Origin: Pseudomonas sp. LFM046
GTDB taxonomy: Bacteria; Pseudomonadota; Gammaproteobacteria; Pseudomonadales; Pseudomonadaceae
Direction of reading: 5' to 3'
DNA: 64,000 nucleotides
Assembly (NCBI RefSeq): GCF_000949385.2
Contig: NZ_JYKO02000001.1
Coordinates: 2,380,620-2,444,619, forward strand
Shown here piece after piece: positions 1 to 7,718 of this stretch. A program made the translations under genes and the position numbers. Under the pieces are notes generated by a model. The model searched no databases and had not been told where the DNA came from. It saw only the letters and a program-made list of their open reading frames with translations. The stretch's first letter is position 1. Each line of letters begins with the position of its first letter.

Positions 1-446
1 ATGAACTCGAAGCTCATGGCCGTGCCGGTACGGGCGGGGAAGTTGTAGAGCATGGTCGGCATGTCGAGGGCGTCGTCCACGGCGCAGGCATGGGCGAGCA
101 GTTCATCCTGGGTCGGCTGGCAGTAGTAGGGCGCGGCCAGGAGGATGCAGTTGAAGCCGGCCGACTTGGCGTAGCGACCGAGGTCCAGGCTTTCTTCCGT
201 GGTGGTGGCGTTGATGCCCGCCATCAGGGGGATGCGTCCCGCCGCCAGCTCTGCAATCGCGTCGAACAGCTTCTTCCTCTCACCATTGCTCAGGGCGTAG
301 TACTCGCCGGTGGTGCCACCGACGATCAGGCCATGGATGCCGTGGCCGATCAGGCTGTCGATCACCGGGGTCAAGGCAGCGAAGTCAATGGAACCCTCTT
401 GGGTGAAGGGCGTAACAACGGGGGTCCAGACACCATCAAAGTTCAT
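1..446 (-). CDS. Dihydrodipicolinate synthase/N-acetylneuraminate lyase family protein, truncated by the window edge
   Basis: The first 148 residues of a class I aldolase-fold protein read leftward and run off base 1. The start is the ATG at 446-444, opening MNFDGVWTPVVTPF. GGTTGEYYAL near residues 43-52 is the family substrate-carboxylate loop, and YNFPARTG near residues 135-142 carries the conserved active-site Tyr. The Schiff-base Lys lies beyond the edge. Such enzymes cleave or condense 2-oxo acids, or act as deaminases or dehydratases in sugar-acid and hydroxyproline catabolism. The neighbourhood is catabolic (LysR, Rieske oxygenase, importer), so I infer a catabolic aldolase or deaminase rather than lysine-biosynthetic DapA. 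The family call is firm; the substrate is unknown. Confidence 0.85.
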   Translation of the reverse strand, partial: MNFDGVWTPVVTPFTQEGSIDFAALTPVIDSLIGHGIHGLIVGGTTGEYYALSNGERKKLFDAIAELAAGRIPLMAGINATTTEESLDLGRYAKSAGFNCILLAAPYYCQPTQDELLAHACAVDDALDMPTMLYNFPARTGTAMSFEF

Positions 447-593
447 GTAATCACCTAGCCGAACAAGTTGTATTTGTTGGGAATTTCGGCTTGAAGATTA
501 ATGACGCGATTCTTACGCCAACAAGCAACATTTAGGGCTGGCAATCAATGATCGGAGGTTATGGGTTTCTGATAGGAGTGCAGAAAATAAAAA

Positions 594-610
594 ACCTGCG
601 CAAGGCAGGT
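594..610 (-). terminator. Rho-independent terminator downstream of the LysR gene
   Basis: ACCTGC (594-599) pairs with GCAGGT (605-610) around a 5-base loop. Read on the minus strand, the stem is followed by TTTTATTTT, so it fits termination of the LysR gene ending at 711. The plus-strand side is also T-rich, so it may work both ways. Confidence 0.65.
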
Positions 611-710
611 CTTTTGGTTTTTAGCGATCAGATTGTTGCAGTCGATACTATCGAGTCGTGACTGCCGCTAATAACAACCAGAAGTTGGGGCTGACAATAA
701 CGCCAGGTAT

Positions 711-1661
711 TCAAACCTGGGATATCAGCCAGTCGCGCAGACGACAGCAAGCCTCGTCATCCTCTTTGTCTTCGTTGAAGGTCAGGTAGTGCTGGCTGTC
801 CTTGAGCACCAGTTCGTGTTCGACCGGCCGAACCAGCAGACCCTGGGCAACCAGGTGACCCACCAGGTGATTCCAGCCAAGGGCGACGCCCTGGTGGCTC
901 AGGACCATCTGGATCAGCAGGTTGTAGTCGTTGGCGTTGAAGAAGTGGGGGGCATTGGCCGTGCGTGTCTCGATGTCGATGTCGTGGAAGGCCAGCCAGA
1001 CTTTCCAGTCTACGTGCTCGGCCACCTGGGAGCGGCCATAGGGGCTGAGGTTCAGCAGCACGCTGTCGCGCAACCCTTCCAGGCTGCCCAGCTCCGGGTG
1101 CTGCTCCAGGTATTGGGGTGTGCACACCGGGTAGATCACATCGTGCATCAGCGGGTAGCTGCGATAGCCCTCCCGAATCTTGGCCATCTTGGTGACGAAG
1201 ATGTCGGGGCGCACGCCGGGTTCCATCGAGAGGAAGTTCTGCGTGGTGATCAGGTTGAGGTCCACATCCGGGTTCGCGCTGAAGAAGCTCGGCAGGCGAT
1301 GGGAAAGCCACAGCGCGGAAAACGCCGGCGAGCAGCAGAGGGTGAGCACGCGCTTGGTCGTGCTGTGGCTGCGGATTCGCTCGGCGGCCTGGGAGATGTT
1401 GACGAAGGATAACTGCACCGCATCGAAGAAGATCGAGCCGGCTGCAGTGAGCTCCACGGCGCGTCCCACACGCTTGAACAACTCCGCGCCCAGGTAGGTT
1501 TCCAGTTCGCGAATCTGGCGGCTGATCGCGGCCTGGGTCACGCACAGGGCTTCCGCCGCGCGGGTGAAGTTCTGGTACTTCGCCGCCGCGACGAACGACT
1601 TCACGGCGCGAAGGGAGGGCATTTTGATCAGGGTCTGATCGGGTTCGGTGTGTTTAACCAT
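711..1661 (-). CDS. LysR-family transcriptional regulator (GcvA-like)
   Basis: This 316-aa protein has an N-terminal winged HTH at about residues 15-75 (SFVAAAKYQNFTRAAEALC, VTQAAISRQIRELE) and a periplasmic-binding-protein-like effector domain after residue 100, the normal LTTR length. It is divergent from the Rieske oxygenase gene at 1891, the usual layout for a LysR activator and its target. A palindromic sequence at 1660-1674 overlaps the start codon and recurs near 4131 before the ABC importer, so I infer autoregulation and control of the whole island. The ribosome-binding site at 1661 is weak and an internal ATG at 1622 is a possible alternative start. The effector is unknown, plausibly the betaine substrate or a catabolite. 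Confidence 0.9.
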   Translation of the reverse strand: MVKHTEPDQTLIKMPSLRAVKSFVAAAKYQNFTRAAEALCVTQAAISRQIRELETYLGAELFKRVGRAVELTAAGSIFFDAVQLSFVNISQAAERIRSHSTTKRVLTLCCSPAFSALWLSHRLPSFFSANPDVDLNLITTQNFLSMEPGVRPDIFVTKMAKIREGYRSYPLMHDVIYPVCTPQYLEQHPELGSLEGLRDSVLLNLSPYGRSQVAEHVDWKVWLAFHDIDIETRTANAPHFFNANDYNLLIQMVLSHQGVALGWNHLVGHLVAQGLLVRPVEHELVLKDSQHYLTFNEDKEDDEACCRLRDWLISQV

Positions 1662-1674
1662 AACTTCAGGTAAT
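1660..1674. promoter_or_regulatory. Putative LysR operator, copy 1
   Basis: ATAACTTCAGGTAAT differs at two positions from the perfect palindrome at 4131-4145. It overlaps the LysR start codon in the LysR/Rieske divergent intergenic region and has the T-N11-A spacing of LTTR boxes. Seen in sequence; the function is inferred. Confidence 0.55.
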
Positions 1675-1890
1675 CAAGAGCCTGGATAAAAAGTCGATTC
1701 TGCCGGCCGGCAACCTGATCCTAGACTGCGGGCAATCGCGGCGCAGTGGCTTTGCAGACAGCCTGGGTCTCCCGGCGGGTACTTGCGCATAAGCCTGACA
1801 TCGGAAAATGCGAACTGTCGAGTCCGCACTCCGTGTTCGCCGCAATTGGCAAATCCCGACAAAACCTCCCGTGCCTGATCTGGAGTGCGC

Positions 1891-3111
1891 ATGACAATGA
1901 ACAATAACGCCGCCGCCGTACTGGACCTGATTCGCCAGCGCAAGGAGCGCCATGCCCTGCCTGGCGCTGCCTACAGCGCCGCCGAGGTGTATCGCCAGGA
2001 CCTGGAACAGATCTGGCACAAGGAATGGATCTTCGCGGGCCATACCTTCGAACTGGAGAAGCCCGGCCAGTACCTGACCCTGCAGATCGGCGACTACCCC
2101 ATTGCCGTGGTGCGGGGTGGCGATGGCCAGGTCCGTGCCTTCCACAATGCCTGCCGGCATCGCGGGTCCAAGGTGTGTACCGAAGCGAAGGGCAAGGTCG
2201 CCAGGCTGGTTTGCCCGTATCACAAGTGGGCGTTCGATCTGGATGGAAAGCTGCTGTTCGCCCGCAACATGGGCCCTGATTTCGACGCCGCCGACTACGG
2301 TCTGAAGCCGGCTCACTGTCAGGTCGTGAACAGCTACATCTACGTTTGCGTCGCCGAGACGGCGCCGGATTTCTCCCGGTTCCGCGACGCCGTTTCCCCG
2401 TTCATCACCCCGCACAACCTGGAAGACTGCAAGGTGGCGTTCGAGTCCAACCTGGTGGAGCGGGGCAACTGGAAGCTGGTCTTCGAGAACAACCGCGAGT
2501 GCTACCACTGCGACGGCAGCCATCCGGAACTGCTGAATTCCTTTGTCGAGAACCTGTCCGTTGCCGGTGTCGGCGGGGAAGAAGACCCGGAACTGGTCGC
2601 GCATTGGAACCGCTGTGAAGCGGCCGGGCTGCCCAGCCGACTGGTGATGGACGATGCCGGGCAGTACCGCATGACGCGTATTCCGCTTTCGACCGGGGCC
2701 GTCAGCTACACCATGGACGGCAAGCCTGCCGTGGCCAGGCGTCTGGATCGCAGCGGCGAGGAGAATATCGGTGCGCTGCTGTACTTCAACTATCCCTCGA
2801 CCTGGAACCACTTCCTGGGCGATCACGCGTTGAGTTTCCGGGTGCTGCCGCAAGGCCCCAACGAGACCCTGGTCACCACCAAATGGCTGGTGCCGAAGGA
2901 CGCCCAGGAAGGCATCGACTACGACATCGAGCGCCTGACCCGTGTCTGGATCGCCACCAATGACCAGGACCGGCGCCTGGTCGAGGGCGCCCAGGCCGGC
3001 GTCAGCTCGCCTGCCTATGAACCCGGTCCGTACTCATCGATTGCGGAGAACGGCGTGTGCCAGTTCGTGGATTGGTACTGCGCGACCATGACCGGCCGAC
3101 TGGCCGACTGA
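1891..3111 (+). CDS. Rieske-type quaternary-ammonium oxygenase, alpha subunit (GbcA/CntA/stachydrine demethylase-like)
   Basis: This 406-aa oxygenase has a Rieske [2Fe-2S] site Cys88-x-His90 and Cys108-x2-His111 (CRH, CPYH) and a mononuclear-iron site at residues 198-211 (FENNRECYHCDGSH) with His206, His211 and probably Asp360. Glu203 sits where ring-hydroxylating dioxygenases carry the bridging Asp. The spacing Glu-x2-His-x4-His is that known for carnitine monooxygenase CntA. Relatives oxidatively demethylate or cleave quaternary amines using a separate flavin/2Fe-2S reductase. No reductase gene is visible in the window. The start at 1891 follows GGAG at 1882-1885; a GTG at 1885 lies inside that site. 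It is the first gene rightward from the LysR and is followed by an exporter and a ProU-type importer. The exact substrate is not determinable. Confidence 0.9.
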   Translation: MTMNNNAAAVLDLIRQRKERHALPGAAYSAAEVYRQDLEQIWHKEWIFAGHTFELEKPGQYLTLQIGDYPIAVVRGGDGQVRAFHNACRHRGSKVCTEAKGKVARLVCPYHKWAFDLDGKLLFARNMGPDFDAADYGLKPAHCQVVNSYIYVCVAETAPDFSRFRDAVSPFITPHNLEDCKVAFESNLVERGNWKLVFENNRECYHCDGSHPELLNSFVENLSVAGVGGEEDPELVAHWNRCEAAGLPSRLVMDDAGQYRMTRIPLSTGAVSYTMDGKPAVARRLDRSGEENIGALLYFNYPSTWNHFLGDHALSFRVLPQGPNETLVTTKWLVPKDAQEGIDYDIERLTRVWIATNDQDRRLVEGAQAGVSSPAYEPGPYSSIAENGVCQFVDWYCATMTGRLAD

Positions 3112-3131
3112 TCGCCCGCTTTCGCTCGATT

Positions 3132-3166
3132 CAGCCCTGTCTCATCGGTCCGGTGAGGCGGGGCTT
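3132..3166 (+). terminator. Possible weak terminator after the Rieske gene
   Basis: Interrupted inverted repeats (AGCCC with GGGCT, and CTCA with TGAG) are followed by TTTCGTCTGTCT. The stem is imperfect and the T-run short, so leaky termination is as likely as none. Confidence 0.35.
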
Positions 3167-3204
3167 TCGTCTGTCTGGATGGCCCTGCGGCCAAGGACCC
3201 GGTA

Positions 3205-4134
3205 ATGCATTCGCTGAACTTCCTTTCTCGTCTCGACGGCCATGCCAGGGGCTTCTGCCTGGTGCTGCTGGCAGCGTTCTGCTACGGCCTGCAGCCGCTC
3301 TTCGCCCAATACGCCTACGCCGGCGGCGCCGACCCGGTGGGGTTATTGCTGGCGCGCTTCACCCTGGCCGCCGCGGTGTTACTGCTGATTCTGCGCGGTC
3401 GGGGAATCGGCCTGCCCAAAGGGCGGCTGGCGCGGCAAAACCTTTTGCTGGGCGTCGGTTATGGGCTGGCAGCACTGGGTTACTACAGCGCCTGTCATTC
3501 CACGTCGGTCAGCCTGGCGATCATCCTGGTGTACAGCTTCCCGGCATTCGTCACGGTGGTGTCCATCCTGTGCCTGGGTGAACGCCTCAGCATCTTCAAG
3601 CTGGCCAGTCTGGTGCTCGCACTGGGCGGCGTCCTGATGGCCACCGGACTCAGCCTGTCCGGCGTATCAATGGGTGCCCTCTGGGCGCTGTTCGCCGCCG
3701 TCTGCTACGGCGCCTCGATCATCTATGGCACGCACCGGATCACCCATGAGAACCCGTTGGCGTCCGCCGCCATGCTGCTTCTGGGGTGCGCGCTGACCTT
3801 CGCCGTGGCCGCGCTGCTTCAAGGCGCTGCCTTGCCTTCAACGGCCTCTGCCTGGTGGGCGACTCTGGGGTTGGCGGTGTTTGCCACGCTGGTGCCGGTC
3901 GCGGCCTTCCTGGCCGGCTCCCCGCAAATAGGCCCCTCTACGGCCGCGACGCTCTCGACCGTGGAACCCGTGGTGGCGGTGACCATTGCCGTCCTGCTCA
4001 TGGGAGAAGCGTTCACGTACGCCATGTTCCTGGGCGGGGTGATGGTCATGCTCGCGGCGGTGTTTCTGGCCCGCCAGGGGGCGGCGGAGCGGGACGTGTC
4101 CACCGTGCAGGGAGGAGCCACTTCTGACCGATAA
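3205..4134 (+). CDS. DMT-superfamily (EamA) transporter
   Basis: This 309-aa integral membrane protein has about ten hydrophobic segments in two EamA repeats (roughly residues 12-140 and 153-288). Features such as the GVLMATGL segment and the STVEPVVAVTIAVLLMGEAF segment near residue 250 are typical of the family. Family members move metabolites or amino acids out of, or sometimes into, the cytoplasm. The ATG at 3205 has AAGGA at 3193-3197. It lies 93 bases after the Rieske gene on the same strand and before the ABC importer, so it may export a product or toxic intermediate of betaine catabolism (inference). The stop codon overlaps the palindrome at 4131-4145. Confidence 0.88.
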   Translation: MHSLNFLSRLDGHARGFCLVLLAAFCYGLQPLFAQYAYAGGADPVGLLLARFTLAAAVLLLILRGRGIGLPKGRLARQNLLLGVGYGLAALGYYSACHSTSVSLAIILVYSFPAFVTVVSILCLGERLSIFKLASLVLALGGVLMATGLSLSGVSMGALWALFAAVCYGASIIYGTHRITHENPLASAAMLLLGCALTFAVAALLQGAALPSTASAWWATLGLAVFATLVPVAAFLAGSPQIGPSTAATLSTVEPVVAVTIAVLLMGEAFTYAMFLGGVMVMLAAVFLARQGAAERDVSTVQGGATSDR

Positions 4135-4145
4135 CTTCAAGTTAT
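4131..4145. promoter_or_regulatory. Putative LysR operator, copy 2 (perfect palindrome)
   Basis: ATAACTTCAAGTTAT is a perfect 7-1-7 palindrome overlapping the stop codon of the exporter, upstream of the importer genes. It matches the element at the LysR start codon (1660-1674) at 13 of 15 positions. One transcription factor acting at both places is the simplest reading. Confidence 0.6.
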
Positions 4146-4209
4146 GGTTTAGGGCGAACAAATGTCGTTGGACGCTGCGATAGGCAAAACCTAATTTGGA
4201 GTTGCAACG

Positions 4210-4235
4210 CGACATCTCATTTAGATGTCGTTTTT
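4210..4235 (+). terminator. Rho-independent terminator ahead of the ABC importer
   Basis: CGACATCT (4210-4217) pairs with AGATGTCG (4223-4230) around a 5-base loop and is followed by TTTTT. It closes the Rieske/exporter transcript, or attenuates any transcript starting at the 4131 operator. The gene-free stretch 4135-4374 holds this hairpin and AT-rich sequence (TATAAG at 4351) that may be the importer promoter. Confidence 0.75.
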
Positions 4236-4374
4236 ATAGGGCAGGAATTTCTGCACGCCGGTTCGCTCAAGTGAGCTCAGAAAGAATAACCGGCCGATCT
4301 GCTCCGCACTGTCACCGGTGAATGGTGAAAGTGGGAAGTTTCTAATTGGTTATAAGCATAAGAATGAGGGTTGT

Positions 4375-5547
4375 ATGAGCCAGGCCGATGAGATTCTTTC
4401 GGTAAAGAACATCTTCAAGGTATTCGGGCCCCATCCCGAAGTTGCCATGGACATGTTGCGCAAAGGTGCCGACAAGAATGAAATTTTCCGTAAGACCGGG
4501 CATGTCGTCGGTGTGTTCGACGCCAGCTTCTCCGTCAAGCGCGGTGAGATCTTCGTGATCATGGGGCTGTCCGGTTCGGGCAAGTCCACCATGGTGCGGC
4601 TGTTCAACCGCCTGATCGAGCCCACCTCCGGCAGCATTCACCTGAACGGACGCGAGATCACCGGCCTGTCGGACAAGGCACTGCTCGATGTGCGTCGCAA
4701 GGAAATGGGCATGGTCTTCCAGTCCTTCGCGCTGATGCCACACATGAGCGTCCTGGAAAACACCGCCTTCGGCCTGGAAATCTCCGGCGTGGGTGAGCGC
4801 GAGCGTCATGCCCGTGCCTGTGAAGCCCTGCGTCAGGTGGGTCTGGGCGGGCATGAGCACAGCTACCCGCACCAGCTCTCCGGTGGGATGCAGCAGCGCG
4901 TCGGCCTGGCCCGTGCGCTGGCGAACGACCCCGCCATCCTGCTCATGGACGAAGCCTTCTCCGCCCTCGACCCGCTGATCCGCAGCGAGATGCAGGGCGA
5001 GCTGATACGCCTCCAGGCAGAGCAGCAGCGCACCATCATCTTCATCTCTCACGACATTGAGGAAGCGATCCGCATCGGCCATCGCATCGCGATCATGGAA
5101 GGCGGCCGGGTCGTGCAGATTGGCACTCCGCAGGAACTGCTGAACCAGCCCGCCAATGAGTACGTCGAGACCTTCTTCAAGGGCTTCGACAGCTCCCGTG
5201 TTCTCAAGGCCGGTGACGTGGCCCAGCTGGACCCGGCGACGGTCTGCCGGGTGAACGGCAAGGCCCCGCACTTCCAGGCCGGAGTGCCTTACGGCTACCT
5301 GATCGACGAGCGCGACCAACTGCTGGCCGTGGTGGGTGCAGACGAAACCGGCGGTGTGGCGAGCGGGCAGCCGGAGGAGCAGTTCAGCCTGCACAAGCAG
5401 AAACCCGTCTACACCGACACGCCTCTCCACGACGTGCTGGATATCGTCGCGGCACTGCCTTACCCGGTGCCCGTCCTGGATCACAGCGGTGCTCTGAAGG
5501 GCACTATTTCCAAGAATTTGCTGCTGCAGACCCTGAGCCGCCACTGA
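4375..5547 (+). CDS. proV: Glycine betaine/proline-type ABC transporter ATP-binding protein (ProV-like)
   Basis: The 390-aa ATPase subunit energises quaternary-amine uptake. It has Walker A GLSGSGKST (64-72), Q-loop Gln116, signature LSGGMQQR (168-175), Walker B ILLMDE (188-193), H-loop His226 and a C-terminal CBS-like region (about 270-390) that senses ionic strength in the OpuA/ProV family. N-terminal wording (NIFKVFGPHPE) and length match E. coli ProV. I chose the ATG at 4375, preceded by GAGGG at 4366-4370; the frame is open further upstream but lacks a good ribosome-binding site. It forms one operon with permease and binding protein. Whether it serves osmoprotection or feeds the Rieske oxygenase is not shown; context favours catabolic uptake. 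Confidence 0.92.
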   Translation: MSQADEILSVKNIFKVFGPHPEVAMDMLRKGADKNEIFRKTGHVVGVFDASFSVKRGEIFVIMGLSGSGKSTMVRLFNRLIEPTSGSIHLNGREITGLSDKALLDVRRKEMGMVFQSFALMPHMSVLENTAFGLEISGVGERERHARACEALRQVGLGGHEHSYPHQLSGGMQQRVGLARALANDPAILLMDEAFSALDPLIRSEMQGELIRLQAEQQRTIIFISHDIEEAIRIGHRIAIMEGGRVVQIGTPQELLNQPANEYVETFFKGFDSSRVLKAGDVAQLDPATVCRVNGKAPHFQAGVPYGYLIDERDQLLAVVGADETGGVASGQPEEQFSLHKQKPVYTDTPLHDVLDIVAALPYPVPVLDHSGALKGTISKNLLLQTLSRH

Positions 5548-5600
5548 GCGCGCCCCATCGATCAAGCAGCAGCCGCAACGTCGGAGAGTAGGTAGCCAGC

Positions 5601-6554
5601 ATGTCAGAGTTCAGTCTTCTCGATCCTTTCCAAACCGCGAACATCCCATTGGGTGACTGGGTGGAAACCACCCTGAATTTCCTGGTGCACAATTTCCGCG
5701 ATGTATTCCGTGCCATCCGCTGGCCCATCGACCAGGTGCTCAATGGCATCGAGTACATCTTGCAGAGCATCCCGCCGACCATCGGCATCATCCTGTCCTC
5801 CTTGCTTGGCTGGCAGCTGGCCGGCAAGCGCATGGCACTGCTTTGCTTCGTCACCCTGACCCTGCTCGGCCTGATCGGCGTCTGGTCGGAGTCCATGACC
5901 ACCCTGGCGCTGGTGCTGACCTCGGTGTTCTTCTGCGCCGTGATCGGCATCCCGCTGGGTATCCTCTGCGCCCGCAGCGACCACATGGAGCGAGTGGTGC
6001 GGCCTGTGCTCGACGCCATGCAGACCCTGCCGGCATTCGTCTACCTGGTGCCCGTGGTGATGCTGTTCGGCATCGGCGACGTGCCAGGCGTGCTGGTGAC
6101 CATCGTGTTCGCCTTGCCGCCTCTGGTGCGCCTGACCAACCTGGGTATCCGCCAGGTGCCCGAAGACAAGATCGAGGCGGCCCGCGCCTTTGGCTGCACC
6201 CCACGGCAGATGCTGACCCGCGTGCAATTGCCGCTGGCCACCTCGACCATCATGGCCGGCATGAACCAGACCCTGATGCTGTCACTGTCGATGGTGGTGA
6301 TCGCCTCGATGATCTCGGTTGGCGGCCTTGGACAGATGGTCCTGCGCGGCATCGGTCGCCTGGACATGGGCCTGGCCACCGTCGGCGGGGTAGGGCTGGT
6401 GTTGCTGGCCATCTTCCTCGACCGCCTTACCCAGGCCATGGGAGCGCGCACGAGCGCCGACCCGAGCCTGCGCTGGTACCACACCGGCCCCGTTGGCGCG
6501 CTGCTGCGTCTGTGCGGTGCCGGGCAATCCTCAGGGCGGCGCAAGACCGCCTGA
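5601..6554 (+). CDS. proW: Glycine betaine/proline-type ABC transporter permease (ProW-like)
   Basis: This 317-aa inner-membrane permease has about seven hydrophobic helices between residues 55 and 290. The EAA loop at 192-212 (EAARAFGCTPRQMLTRVQLP) docks to the ATPase. The N-terminal LPLGDW-type segment (NIPLGDWVETTLNFLV, residues 14-29) is typical of ProW/OpuAB. The ATG at 5601 follows GGAGAG at about 5582-5587. It lies 53 bases after proV and 55 before the binding-protein gene, in the standard proVWX order. The importer family is firm; specificity rests on the binding protein. Confidence 0.92.
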   Translation: MSEFSLLDPFQTANIPLGDWVETTLNFLVHNFRDVFRAIRWPIDQVLNGIEYILQSIPPTIGIILSSLLGWQLAGKRMALLCFVTLTLLGLIGVWSESMTTLALVLTSVFFCAVIGIPLGILCARSDHMERVVRPVLDAMQTLPAFVYLVPVVMLFGIGDVPGVLVTIVFALPPLVRLTNLGIRQVPEDKIEAARAFGCTPRQMLTRVQLPLATSTIMAGMNQTLMLSLSMVVIASMISVGGLGQMVLRGIGRLDMGLATVGGVGLVLLAIFLDRLTQAMGARTSADPSLRWYHTGPVGALLRLCGAGQSSGRRKTA

Positions 6555-6609
6555 GCCGACTGATTCGATCTGCCGAACCCGACAAAAGCCACAATATAGG
6601 TACGAGACG

Positions 6610-7644
6610 ATGCATCGATCCAAGTTCTCCCGCAGCCTCCTGCAATGCGCCACGGCCCTGTCCCTGACGGTCGCCGCCCTGAGTGCCAGCGCTTCGGCCG
6701 ACAAGCCCGGCGAGGGCGTCGAGGTCACGCCGATCTTCCCCTCCATCGCCGAAGAGCGCTTCCGCGGCGAGGTGGCGATGGAAGGCCTGCGTGAACTGGG
6801 CTACGACGTCCAGGAGCCGAAGGAAACCGAGTACGGCGTGATGATGGTGGCCCTGGCCAATGGCGATGCTGATTTCACCGTGCACCTGTGGGAAAAGCTG
6901 CACGACAAGTTCTACCAGCAGGCCGGCGGTGACGAGGTGATGGTCAAGACCGGCGACATCCTGCCGGGTGTCAGCCAGGGCTACCTGATCGATAAGAAAA
7001 CCGCGGACCAATACAACATCAAGTACATCACCGACCTGAAAAAACCGGAGATCGCCAAGCTGTTCGACACCGACGGCGACGGCAAGGCCGATCTGACCGG
7101 CTGCAACCCGGGCTGGGGTTGCGAGTTGGTCATTTCCCACCACATGAAGGCGTATGACCTGGAAAAAAGCGTGCACGTCAACCAGGGCTCGTACTTCGCC
7201 CTGATGGCCGACACCATCACCCGCTACAAGGAAGGCAAGCCGATCCTGTACTTCACCTGGGTGCCGCAGTGGATCGCCAGCGTGCTGGTCGAGAACACGG
7301 ACGTGGTCTGGCTGGAAGTGCCGAAGACCGACCTGCCGGACGGCAACAACGACGTGGACACCATGTACAAGGGCAAGAACCTCGGGTTTGCCGTGGACAA
7401 GGTCGTGGCCGTGCTGAACAAGGACTTCGCTGAGAAGAACCCGGCGGCTGTGAAGTTTCTCTCGCTGGTGCAGATCAGCACCGACGACGAGAGTGCACAG
7501 AACCTGAAGATGCAGCAGGGCGAGAAGAAGCCCGCCGACATCCAGCGTCATGCCAAGGAGTGGGTCGCCGCGCACCGCCAACAGTTCGATGCCTGGTTGC
7601 AGGACTCCCGTGCTGCCGCCAGCAAGGCGCAAGCAGCCAATTGA
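6610..7644 (+). CDS. proX: Periplasmic glycine betaine/quaternary-amine-binding protein (ProX-like)
   Basis: This 344-aa OpuAC-type binding protein has a cleavable signal peptide ending near ASA-30/Asp31. Trp94, Trp169 (in GCNPGWGC) and Trp217 (in YFTWVPQW) have exactly the spacing (75 and 48 residues) of the Trp65/140/188 box that holds the trimethylammonium group in E. coli ProX. That is strong evidence for a betaine-like ligand. The rest of the chain, for example NQGSYFALMADTITRYKEGK, also tracks ProX. I chose the ATG at 6610 because it opens the signal peptide; the frame is open further upstream. It ends the transporter operon, followed by a hairpin at 7655. Confidence 0.93.
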   Translation: MHRSKFSRSLLQCATALSLTVAALSASASADKPGEGVEVTPIFPSIAEERFRGEVAMEGLRELGYDVQEPKETEYGVMMVALANGDADFTVHLWEKLHDKFYQQAGGDEVMVKTGDILPGVSQGYLIDKKTADQYNIKYITDLKKPEIAKLFDTDGDGKADLTGCNPGWGCELVISHHMKAYDLEKSVHVNQGSYFALMADTITRYKEGKPILYFTWVPQWIASVLVENTDVVWLEVPKTDLPDGNNDVDTMYKGKNLGFAVDKVVAVLNKDFAEKNPAAVKFLSLVQISTDDESAQNLKMQQGEKKPADIQRHAKEWVAAHRQQFDAWLQDSRAAASKAQAAN

Positions 7645-7654
7645 CCGATGCACC

Positions 7655-7682
7655 GGGTGTCCGTTGCCGGGCACCCTATTTT
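7655..7682 (+). terminator. Hairpin between the binding-protein and MmgE/PrpD genes
   Basis: GGGTGTCCG (7655-7663) pairs with CGGGCACCC (7668-7676), nine pairs with one G-U, followed by TATTTT. The T-run is interrupted. It probably lowers expression of the downstream gene relative to the transporter, or protects the 3' end of the transporter mRNA. Confidence 0.55.
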
Positions 7683-7718
7683 CCCAAGCCAACCGAATCT
7701 CGATTGTGGAGTGTCCAC

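Noticed and set aside
1-446. The left-edge gene as lysine-biosynthetic dapA
   Set aside because: Its context is a catabolic island with LysR and Rieske genes, and the fold family covers many aldolases and lyases.
4131-4145. The palindrome ATAACTTCAAGTTAT as a transcription terminator
   Set aside because: A one-base loop cannot form a stable hairpin and no T-run follows; a protein operator fits better.
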